Shown one piece after another: positions 17,300 through 22,845 of a stretch of 22,845 bases of DNA (positions are counted from its first letter, which is position 1; each line of letters begins with the position of its first letter). The notes below the pieces were generated by a model. It was not told the DNA's origin, did not search any database, and saw only the letters and a program-made list of their open reading frames with translations. The DNA is from Planctomycetaceae bacterium (GTDB lineage: Bacteria; Planctomycetota; Planctomycetia; Pirellulales; Thermoguttaceae): contig JAITST010000488.1 in NCBI GenBank assembly GCA_031287585.1, forward strand, positions 1 to 22,845. The letters run 5' to 3'. A program made the position numbers and the translations under genes.

Positions 17300-17311
17300 G
17301 CAAACGTTTGC
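17300..17311. promoter_or_regulatory. 12-bp perfect palindrome in the rpsJ leader
   Basis: GCAAACGTTTGC reads the same on both strands and is flanked by AGAG and CTCT arms (17294-17297 and 17314-17317), making a 24-base dyad with a 2-base internal mismatch. It lies about 70-80 bases upstream of the rpsJ start, inside the predicted leader mRNA. It could be a protein-binding operator or an mRNA hairpin used for ribosomal-protein feedback. The pattern is seen directly; the function is inference. Confidence 0.45.
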
Positions 17312-17363
17312 AACTCTTCTTGTCCACACCAAACGCTGTTAGCGTAAAAAACGTAACGTGTGA

Positions 17364-17469
17364 TTTTGGGAAAGTTAAAAATTTACCATAAGTAGATAAT
17401 TTGTCAAGGGGGGGCAAACCCCCGCAGACTAGAAATTTTCACTTTTAATCTACAAAAACTTTCCCAAAA
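17364..17469. repeat. 13-bp perfect inverted repeat spanning the rpsJ promoter
   Basis: TTTTGGGAAAGTT at 17364-17376 is the exact reverse complement of AACTTTCCCAAAA at 17457-17469. Between them lie a 6-bp pair GTAGAT (17392-17397) / ATCTAC (17448-17453) and the G7/C5 hairpin. The left arm covers the predicted rpsJ transcription start and the right arm lies about 90 bases upstream. It could be a pair of operator sites, a cruciform, or the remains of a small insertion. No coding content is inside. Confidence 0.6.
17380..17407 (-). promoter_or_regulatory. Candidate promoter of the ribosomal protein directon
   Basis: On the minus strand a perfect TTGACA -35 (17402-17407) is followed after 16 bases by TAAATT (17380-17385, four of six matches to TATAAT) with an upstream TGG, giving an extended -10. 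Start of transcription would be near 17373, leaving a leader of about 140 bases before rpsJ. This is the best vegetative promoter match that I noticed in the window. Confidence 0.65.
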
Positions 17470-17576
17470 GTAAAACCAAGAGCGACAAAGTATAAACTAA
17501 CTTGAAAACATTACAAGCCCCCCCCATAAAAGTTTTTTGTCTTTTTTGGTACGCCGAAAGTTTTTTCACATCACCA

Positions 17577-17590
17577 TTTCTCGCGAGAAA
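17577..17590. promoter_or_regulatory. 14-bp perfect palindrome, candidate operator
   Basis: TTTCTCGCGAGAAA is a perfect self-complementary 14-mer placed about 32 bases upstream of the TATAAT box of the rightward lipoprotein gene. Position and symmetry suit a dimeric regulator. I do not recognise it as the site of a known regulator family. Binding is inference. Confidence 0.45.
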
Positions 17591-17599
17591 CCGCCTACC

Positions 17600-17628
17600 C
17601 TGTAATTGTTCAAAAATTTCTGTATAAT
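17600..17628 (+). promoter_or_regulatory. Candidate promoter of the lipoprotein gene
   Basis: A perfect TATAAT lies at 17623-17628. The hexamer 17 bases upstream (17600-17605, CTGTAA) is a weak -35. Transcription would start near 17635, about 40 bases before ATG 17675. This supports the downstream start, since an upstream reading from TTG 17606 would overlap the promoter itself. Confidence 0.5.
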
Positions 17629-17674
17629 GTGTTGTTTCCGTTTTTGCATCTGTTTTTTTTATGGATATTTAGAG

Positions 17675-18739
17675 ATGAGACACTATTTGTATATTTTGTA
17701 TATTCCGTTAGTTATCATTGCGGCGGCTTTTTGTTTTGGTTGCCGTGAGAATGGGATTGTTTCTTCTAACGCTTCCTCTTTGGATGTTGAAGTTGATCCT
17801 CGGGTTGACGCTGAATTAGAGCGGCAGGCGGCGGAGGTTGTTAAGAAGATGTTGGCTGAAGACAAAGAACGTGCCGCTCAGTTGATTACTTTGCCCGGTA
17901 GTGAGCCGGATGCTGGGGCGACTCGCGGTTCTGATGACAATGTTATTATTCCTGATGTTATCAAGACGAATGGAACTGATAATACTCTTACTATAGCGGA
18001 TGTCGATATTCAGGACAGGATTGAGCGTGAACGAAAATTGGCGGCTAACGAAATTGAATTTTTGGTTTCCGAAGCTGAACAGAAGATTAGGAACAATGAC
18101 CGTGCGGCGGCTATTGAGGCGATAAAACGTGCGGAACTGTTGCGCGGTACAAACGAAACTACCTTACAACGTATTGCTAATTGTCGTCGGTTCGCCGATG
18201 TTTACCGTCAACTCGGTCGCAAGGAGCAGGCGATTGCTGAAATCAAGAACGGACTTGCGGCTGCGGCTCTGGTGAACGAACCTATTGAACGTCTTTTGAG
18301 CGAAATTGCTTTGATTGAAGCGTTCATACAAGTCGGCGGCAACGAACCGATTGAACATATCGAACGGTTGGACAAATGGGTTGCGAATAATTTGAGTGAG
18401 GAAGTTACCAATAACGTCCAGTATGAAATGCGGCGTGACTTGATGCTCAAGTCAATTGTAAAATATCAGGCATGGCTCGGTACGCTCGAAGATGCGTGGG
18501 AAGCGATTGAGTTAATTAAGCAAACGACTGTTCGTGATTTTGCGATTACAGAAGTTATTGACATGTTGATACGAAATGACAAACCAGATGACGCTGTGGC
18601 GTGGCTGGAAGAAATCAAAGATGATAGTATTCGGAAAGCATTGACGGAACGAATTGAGAGTACGAAGAGGGGTAGCGGAGTAGATACGCCGGTTAGTAAT
18701 GATACGGTGAAAGCGGCAGATGATAAAGATGAGCCATAA
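17675..18739 (+). CDS. Exported helical-repeat (TPR-like) probable lipoprotein of unknown function
   Basis: I do not recognise a named family. From ATG 17675 the product is 354 residues. M1-C23 is a short signal sequence: RH, a hydrophobic stretch 5-21, then C23 in FCFGC, a loose lipobox, so it is probably a membrane-anchored lipoprotein facing the periplasm. Residues 40-75 are charged and likely coiled. Residues about 115-335 are alpha-helical with TPR-like units (for example AEQKIRNNDRAAAIEAIKRA and FADVYRQLGRKEQAIAEIKN). The last 20 residues are polar. The frame is open upstream to TTG 17606, but that part is Cys/Phe-rich and overlaps the TATAAT box, so I reject it. No strong Shine-Dalgarno sequence is present. 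TPR-like proteins usually serve as scaffolds; no enzyme motif is visible. Confidence 0.8.
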   Translation: MRHYLYILYIPLVIIAAAFCFGCRENGIVSSNASSLDVEVDPRVDAELERQAAEVVKKMLAEDKERAAQLITLPGSEPDAGATRGSDDNVIIPDVIKTNGTDNTLTIADVDIQDRIERERKLAANEIEFLVSEAEQKIRNNDRAAAIEAIKRAELLRGTNETTLQRIANCRRFADVYRQLGRKEQAIAEIKNGLAAAALVNEPIERLLSEIALIEAFIQVGGNEPIEHIERLDKWVANNLSEEVTNNVQYEMRRDLMLKSIVKYQAWLGTLEDAWEAIELIKQTTVRDFAITEVIDMLIRNDKPDDAVAWLEEIKDDSIRKALTERIESTKRGSGVDTPVSNDTVKAADDKDEP

Positions 18740-18765
18740 ATTTGAATCGCGAAGCCGTGACTATT

Positions 18766-18843
18766 TTTTTACGTAAAGTTCGCAATGATTTCGCAAAGAG
18801 CATTGCGGCTTTTGTGCATTCTTTGTGATACTTACGTCAAAAT
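18766..18843 (+). terminator. Nested inverted repeats after the lipoprotein gene, possible terminator
   Basis: An inner 7-bp stem, CGCAATG (18781-18787) with CATTGCG (18801-18807), is followed by GCTTTTGT, a weak T-run. Around it an outer stem pairs ACGTAAAGT (18771-18779) with ACTTACGT (18830-18837) with one bulge, and the T-run at 18764-18770 faces an A-run just after. The T-run after the inner stem is short, so termination is tentative; it could equally act as a processing or regulatory structure between this gene and the clc gene. Confidence 0.35.
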
Positions 18844-18935
18844 ATTGGTGAATATGCGTAAACAGATACTAAAAACTATTCGTTCGCGTTTAACAGTATG
18901 ACTTTATTTTTTACACCTACAAACACAAACCAACG

Positions 18936-20873
18936 ATGATAGAACGTCATTCTTATTATAGTCACGGATGTATTAGCAAATTGCGTATTAAGTTCAACAT
19001 TGAGACTACTGGACGGCTGCTGCTTGGTGCCATTCTTATTGGTTTGCTCGCCGGTACTGTTGCGGCTGGATTTTATTATACTTTGTCGGAGATTCGTCAC
19101 GGTGTTAATACTTTGTATCAGGCGGCGGGCATTGATTTTGTGTCGTCGCCGTCTGCTGATGCTACTGAACCGCTTTCAATTACGTCCGCACGGCTCGGTA
19201 ACAACGCTCGTACCGACCATATCTTTGATTACTTTGTTGTTCCCAAATACTGGCTTTTGATTGTTTTGATACCGGGTTTCGGCGGTTTGTGTTGCGGTAT
19301 TATAGTTTGTACATTTGCGAACGAAGCGAAGGGAGAGGGAACAGATATGATTATCAAAGCGTTCCACTTGCGTAACGGTATCATACGGTTCCGGCTTTTA
19401 ATTGTGAAGGCAATTTCAAGTCTGGTAACGCTCGGCAGCGGCGGTAGTGCTGGTTACGAGGGACCGACCGCACTCATCGGCGCGGGTAGCGGGTCGTTGC
19501 TTTGCCGTTTTCTCAAAACGAACGCAATGGAACGGCGGGTACTGTTGCTCGCTGGCGCGGCGGGCGGAATAGGCGCGATTTTTCAGGTGCCGGTCGGCGG
19601 CTGTCTGTATGCGTGCGAGATTTTGTATTGTAGTACCGCTCTTGAACTCAACGCTGTTCTGCCGTGCTTGATTGCATCAACTATCGGCTACGCGACATTT
19701 CGTTACTTCATCGGTTCGGTCAACACGACAATGTTTTGTCAACCGTTTCAGATTGAAATTGACAGCGGTTTGTTTGTGCATATTCCGATGTGGATTGTGT
19801 TCACGATTATTTGTGCGATGCTTGGTTGGGTTTATGTACGTTTACTTCACGAAATGCGAAACCGTGTTTGGCGGCGATTGGCAATACCGGATTTTATTAA
19901 ACCGGCGGTTGGCGGTGTGTTGGTTGGTTGTGTTGGAATTTTCTTTCCGCAAGTTTTCGGCGGTGGTTATGAGTGGTTGTCACCAACGATAAACGGTTTG
20001 TTATCGTTAAAATTGATGGCGGCACTTGTGGTTGCGAAAATGTTGGCAACTACGTTGACGTTGGCATCCGGCGGCAGCGGCGGGTTGTTGGTACCGTCAA
20101 TTTTTCTTGGCGCGTTGATTGGCGGGACGTTTGGTTCGGTTGTACATTTGGTTTGCGATTCGTTGGGATGTGGCGGCGTTATACCGCAACTGTCAACGTT
20201 TGTCATTCTTGGAATGGCGACATTTTATGCCGGTATCGGCAAGGCACCGCTTGCGGCGGCTGTGATGACTTGCGAAATTGTCGGTGCGTCGTATTACTGG
20301 GTTGTGCCGTTGTTTGTTTGTTCTCTTGTGCATCTCGTGTGGCAGTCGCCGCGAACGTCGTTGTATGAGGAACAGGTTTTGACACCGCTCGATAGTCCAG
20401 CCCATTTCGGGGATTACGTTATTGATTTGTTACAGGTGATTCAGGTGAAGAATGTTGTTAAAATTGATGACGCTTCGGTACCGCTGAATACGGTTTTGAT
20501 AACAGAGTCGGCAACGATGGCGGATATAATGCGGCAAATTGCGTCTTCGACAGATACACATTTTCCGGTAATTGACGCAAACCGGTCGTTTGTCGGTTTG
20601 ATTTCGTTGAGTGATGTGAGGTCGGCGTTTGTGAGTCTCGGTGATTGGCGGCTTGTGGTGGCGGCAGACCTCGCACAACAGCCGGACATGTTCGTGCTGC
20701 CGGACGATAGTTTGTACACGGTTTTGCGGAACTGTCATCGTGGTTCGATAACGGAGATTCCGGTGGTGGACTCGGCGGAGACACGGCACGTGGTCGGAGT
20801 GATACGGCGGCACGAAATCATCGCGGCGTACAATGATTCAATATCACGATACAGAGACCCAACAGGGGAGTGA
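18936..20873 (+). CDS. ClC-family chloride channel or Cl-/H+ antiporter with C-terminal CBS pair
   Basis: Integral membrane anion transport protein of 645 residues. The ClC core covers about 25-480. The region of the first signature reads GEGTDM (133-138) instead of GSGIP; the second is GSGGSAGYEGPT (167-178), keeping the gating glutamate E175 with Tyr in place of the usual Arg/Lys at 174; the third is SGGSGGLLVPSIFLG (378-392). YAGIGKAPLAAAVMTCEI (431-448) matches the late conserved helix. Two CBS domains follow, at about 506-567 and 575-633, where adenine nucleotides may regulate transport. E175 argues against the fluoride-specific clade, which has Met there. No Shine-Dalgarno sequence is seen at ATG 18936. 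It is co-directional with the lipoprotein gene 196 bases upstream. Channel versus exchanger cannot be decided. Confidence 0.93.
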   Translation: MIERHSYYSHGCISKLRIKFNIETTGRLLLGAILIGLLAGTVAAGFYYTLSEIRHGVNTLYQAAGIDFVSSPSADATEPLSITSARLGNNARTDHIFDYFVVPKYWLLIVLIPGFGGLCCGIIVCTFANEAKGEGTDMIIKAFHLRNGIIRFRLLIVKAISSLVTLGSGGSAGYEGPTALIGAGSGSLLCRFLKTNAMERRVLLLAGAAGGIGAIFQVPVGGCLYACEILYCSTALELNAVLPCLIASTIGYATFRYFIGSVNTTMFCQPFQIEIDSGLFVHIPMWIVFTIICAMLGWVYVRLLHEMRNRVWRRLAIPDFIKPAVGGVLVGCVGIFFPQVFGGGYEWLSPTINGLLSLKLMAALVVAKMLATTLTLASGGSGGLLVPSIFLGALIGGTFGSVVHLVCDSLGCGGVIPQLSTFVILGMATFYAGIGKAPLAAAVMTCEIVGASYYWVVPLFVCSLVHLVWQSPRTSLYEEQVLTPLDSPAHFGDYVIDLLQVIQVKNVVKIDDASVPLNTVLITESATMADIMRQIASSTDTHFPVIDANRSFVGLISLSDVRSAFVSLGDWRLVVAADLAQQPDMFVLPDDSLYTVLRNCHRGSITEIPVVDSAETRHVVGVIRRHEIIAAYNDSISRYRDPTGE

Positions 20874-20889
20874 ATTTTCGGGGTGAGTG

Positions 20890-20898
20890 TGGTACAAT
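20890..20898 (+). promoter_or_regulatory. Candidate extended -10 promoter of dnaB
   Basis: TGGTACAAT combines an upstream TG with TACAAT (20893-20898, five of six matches to TATAAT). It sits 17 bases after the clc stop, with no good -35. Transcription would start near 20905, leaving a leader of about 75 bases before ATG 20981. An AAGGAAGGG sequence at about 20930 is too far from the ATG to serve as its ribosome-binding site. Confidence 0.4.
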
Positions 20899-20980
20899 TA
20901 ACGGCTTGCGGTGTTAAATTCATCCCATAAGGAAGGGCGGCTCGTCCTCGTTTGCTGTACATTCACAATTTACTATTACA

Positions 20981-22480
20981 ATGCCCAAAAAAACATTCTT
21001 TTCCAAAAATAAGTCAGAGAATCTTGAACTCACCAATACCGCGATTATCGACAAGTTACCGCCGCACGATTTGAACGCAGAACGCGGTATTATCGGTGCG
21101 ATACTTCTTGATAACGATATTTGTGATGACGTTATCGAAATTATTAAAGCAGACGATTTCTACGGCGATGCCAATCGTCGTCTGTACGAAAACATAGTCA
21201 AGTTGCGTAACGACGGCGGCAAGATTGACCATATTCTTCTGCTCGACCAACTCGAAAAAAGCGGTGAACTTGAAGCGATTGGTGAAGACTACATCATCGA
21301 ACTTTTCGCACCGGGCTACGTTACCGCCCACGCAACATCATACGCACACATAGTCCGTGACAAGTCAACGCTCCGTAAACTTATTCACACGAGTGCGAAA
21401 ATCTTGAGTGATGCGTACCAACCAGAAACACCCGCAAGAGACATTCTTAACCAAGCGTCAGAAGAAATTTTTGCCGTTTGCGAATCGCGGTCACAAAATA
21501 ATGTTCAGGGGATTGATAAGGTCATTTTCGATACAATGACGCTCATCGACAACCGTCTGAAAGGTATGTCGGACGGTATTATGACTGGCTTCAAAGACCT
21601 CGACGACCTGACAGGAGGAATGCATCCGGGCGAGTTAATCATTCTCGCCGCGCGTCCTAGTATCGGTAAGACAGCGTTTGCTCTAAACATCGCCGAACAC
21701 GTTGCGGTCGATAACAAAATTCCGACACTGTTTATCAGTCTCGAAATGCAGGCGACAGAGTTGGCACAACGTTTACTTTGTTCACGCGGGGAAATCGACA
21801 GTCATAAATTCAGAGGACAGTTCATCAACGGTAACGACAGGAAACAACTAATATCTGCATCGAACGAAATCGGTAATTCACCGCTTTTCGTCGATGACTC
21901 GGCGGGGCGGACGGTTGCGGAAATCGCGGCGGTCGCGCGGCGGCTGAAACGAAAATATGAGCAGTTATTCATTGTTGTTGACTATCTGGGTCTGATTGAG
22001 CCGGAAAACGCAAAAGACCCGCGTCAGGAACAAGTCGCGAAAATCGCACGCCGTATGAAAGGTATAGCGCGTGAGTTAAAGTCGCCAATAATGTGCTTGG
22101 CGCAGTTGAACCGGCAGATTGAACAGTTGAAAGGCAAAGACAACAACCACCATCCGCAGTTGTCTCATTTACGGGAATCGGGCGCAATTGAGCAGGACGC
22201 GGATGTGGTTATGTTCGTTCATCGCGAAGAGAGGCACGTCTCACGCGAAGAAGCGGAACAACGGGGTTTGTTAGGTAAAGCGGAAATCATACTTGCGAAA
22301 CAAAGACAAGGAAGAATCGGCACTATAAAGTTGCATTGGATAGGTGAGTACACAAAATTCAAAGACGAAACATTTTCACAAAACGAAGCATACGACGAAT
22401 TTAACGCCGCAAACATATCAAGCGACGTAGGTGCCGACGCAAATTACAGCAATATGGACACATCAGACGATTTTGCGTGA
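20981..22480 (+). CDS. dnaB: Replicative DNA helicase DnaB
   Basis: Hexameric helicase that unwinds DNA ahead of the replication fork and recruits primase. The 499-residue product has the N-terminal DnaB domain (about 28-130, starting PPHDLNAERGIIGAIL), a linker helix, and the RecA-like motor. Walker A is AARPSIGKTA (223-232), the catalytic Glu is E255 (SLEM), Walker B is IVVDYLGLI (331-339), the sensor Gln is in LAQLNR (373-378), and LRESGAIEQDADVVMF (397-412) is the DnaB hallmark. K440 and R442 in AKQRQGR supply the arginine-finger region. The first 25 residues and last 40 are poorly conserved and polar. No intein is present. No Shine-Dalgarno sequence precedes ATG 20981, but MPKK leads directly into the family sequence. 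Confidence 0.98.
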   Translation: MPKKTFFSKNKSENLELTNTAIIDKLPPHDLNAERGIIGAILLDNDICDDVIEIIKADDFYGDANRRLYENIVKLRNDGGKIDHILLLDQLEKSGELEAIGEDYIIELFAPGYVTAHATSYAHIVRDKSTLRKLIHTSAKILSDAYQPETPARDILNQASEEIFAVCESRSQNNVQGIDKVIFDTMTLIDNRLKGMSDGIMTGFKDLDDLTGGMHPGELIILAARPSIGKTAFALNIAEHVAVDNKIPTLFISLEMQATELAQRLLCSRGEIDSHKFRGQFINGNDRKQLISASNEIGNSPLFVDDSAGRTVAEIAAVARRLKRKYEQLFIVVDYLGLIEPENAKDPRQEQVAKIARRMKGIARELKSPIMCLAQLNRQIEQLKGKDNNHHPQLSHLRESGAIEQDADVVMFVHREERHVSREEAEQRGLLGKAEIILAKQRQGRIGTIKLHWIGEYTKFKDETFSQNEAYDEFNAANISSDVGADANYSNMDTSDDFA

Positions 22481-22632
22481 ATGGTTACAAAAAATAATCG
22501 ATGTCCTACAAATATACGTTCTCGTCGTCTGAAAAATTGAGATAGTACAGAAAAAATGTGTAGTGGAAATATTTACGATTTTATAACATCATACGCAAGG
22601 CAGGCGATAACGCAATTCGTACCGCTTCCTAG

Positions 22633-22845
22633 TTACTCTGTTCCTGAATCTATAATCTCTTCAATCTCTTCTATTTTGTATATCCATATCGAGTATCCAA
22701 TCATATCAACCGGTTTGTATTTTTGTAACCAATTGTATTGACCGGAACGAGAGTAGAGTTCATTGACACCGATTAACATCCAGCCATTTTGCGGTTTTTC
22801 CGGTACGTTACCGTCTCGCTCAATTCCAAGTTTATTAAGCGAAAT
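22633..22845 (-). CDS. C-terminal fragment, possibly a GT39/ArnT-like membrane glycosyltransferase-related protein
   Basis: The minus strand is open from the right edge to a TAA at 22633-22635, giving the last 70 residues of a protein whose start lies outside the window. Readable segments are LNKLGIERDGNVPEKPQNGW, MLIGVNELYSRSGQYNWLQK and KPVDMIGYSIWIYKIEEI. The pattern GW-x-x-x-x-VN-x-L, then a K/R-x-x-PV-x-x-x-GYSI-x-IY-x-I end, resembles from memory the C-terminal tail of large planctomycete proteins with an ArnT/PMT-type glycosyltransferase core and TPRs. That identification is tentative; the membrane domain is not in view. It is convergent with dnaB, 152 bases away, with no clear terminator hairpin between. 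Confidence 0.6.
   Translation of the reverse strand: MSLNKLGIERDGNVPEKPQNGWMLIGVNELYSRSGQYNWLQKYKPVDMIGYSIWIYKIEEIEEIIDSGTE

Larger units (their letters stand above)
17233..17674. other. 442-base divergent intergenic control region
   Basis: This is the only gene-free stretch over 300 bases. It separates the leftward ribosomal directon from the rightward lipoprotein-clc-dnaB set. From left to right it holds the rpsJ leader with a 12-bp palindrome (17300-17311) and a small hairpin (17333-17345, ACGCT/AGCGT around a 3-base loop), an extended -10/-35 promoter facing left, a G7 and C5 hairpin (17408-17423), a 13-bp inverted repeat whose arms lie at 17364-17376 and 17457-17469, a C8 tract (17518-17525), two copies of AAAGTTTTTT (17529-17538 and 17557-17566), a 14-bp palindrome (17577-17590) and a rightward TATAAT box. 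No coding sequence was recognised. Confidence 0.85.

Noticed and set aside
17233..17674. Possible replication origin: the region is divergent, AT-rich, has palindromes and a TTGTCCACA (17320-17328) resembling a DnaA box.
   Set aside because: Only one box-like match was found, neither dnaA nor dnaN is adjacent, and the apparent strand bias left and right follows gene direction and is not consistent within dnaB.
17606..17674. Upstream TTG start for the lipoprotein, adding 23 residues.
   Set aside because: The added part is Cys/Phe-rich, overlaps the TATAAT box, and would place a second hydrophobic stretch before a normal signal sequence.
18936..20873. ClC protein as a fluoride exporter.
   Set aside because: The fluoride clade has Met at the gating position, whereas E175 is present here, and no fluoride riboswitch-like leader was recognised.
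20981..22480. Intein or phage origin of DnaB.
   Set aside because: The motor domain is uninterrupted from Walker A to the LRESGAIEQDADVV motif, the length is typical of chromosomal DnaB, and no phage genes are nearby.
22481..22632. Bidirectional terminator between dnaB and the convergent partial gene.
   Set aside because: No stem with a GC-rich core and T-run was found in either direction; the stretch is AT-rich without clear symmetry.
1..22845. Mobile elements, CRISPR arrays, toxin-antitoxin or defence genes.
   Set aside because: No transposase, integrase, regularly spaced repeat or defence-family motif was seen; all recognised genes are housekeeping or membrane proteins.

Overview
The window is a bacterial chromosomal segment that looks like Planctomycetota (Pirellulales-like), with moderate confidence. 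The reasons are the S17 sequence style, a zinc-binding S14, an L24 with four cysteines, a SecD-SecF fusion, rpsE joined directly to rplO with no rpmD (L30) between them, scarce Shine-Dalgarno sequences, and the C-terminal tail of a glycosyltransferase-like protein of a type I associate with planctomycetes. No mobile element, CRISPR array, tRNA or rRNA was seen.

Positions 1-17232, all on the minus strand, hold one long directon. It runs from the S10 cluster (rpsJ, rplC, rplD, rplW, rplB, rpsS, rplV, rpsC, rplP, rpmC, rpsQ) into the spc cluster (rplN, rplX, rplE, rpsN, rpsH, rplF, rplR, rpsE, rplO, secY, adk, map). It then continues into yajC and a large secDF fusion that runs off the left edge. 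Ribosome building, the SecYEG channel, removal of the initiator methionine and the SecDF-YajC accessory complex are therefore lined up in one direction. Most spacers between these genes are unusually long (about 40-160 bases).

Positions 17233-17674 form a 442-base divergent intergenic region. It contains a good candidate promoter for the ribosomal directon (TTGACA, 16-base spacer, extended -10), a candidate promoter for the rightward genes, two perfect palindromes (12 and 14 bp), a 13-bp inverted repeat spanning the rpsJ promoter, and G- and C-tracts.

Positions 17675-22480, on the plus strand, hold an unrecognised exported helical-repeat (TPR-like) probable lipoprotein, a ClC-family chloride channel/transporter with two CBS domains, and the replicative helicase DnaB. 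At the right edge the minus strand carries the last 70 codons of a further gene, convergent with dnaB.

Most of the window is conserved housekeeping DNA. The points most worth a second look are the roughly 160-residue N-terminal extension of SecD (signal peptide, Pro/Ala/Thr-rich linker, His/Asp cluster, extra membrane helix), the attachment of yajC-secDF to the spc cluster, the palindromes of the divergent control region, and the uncharacterised lipoprotein. I did not find a convincing new multi-gene system.
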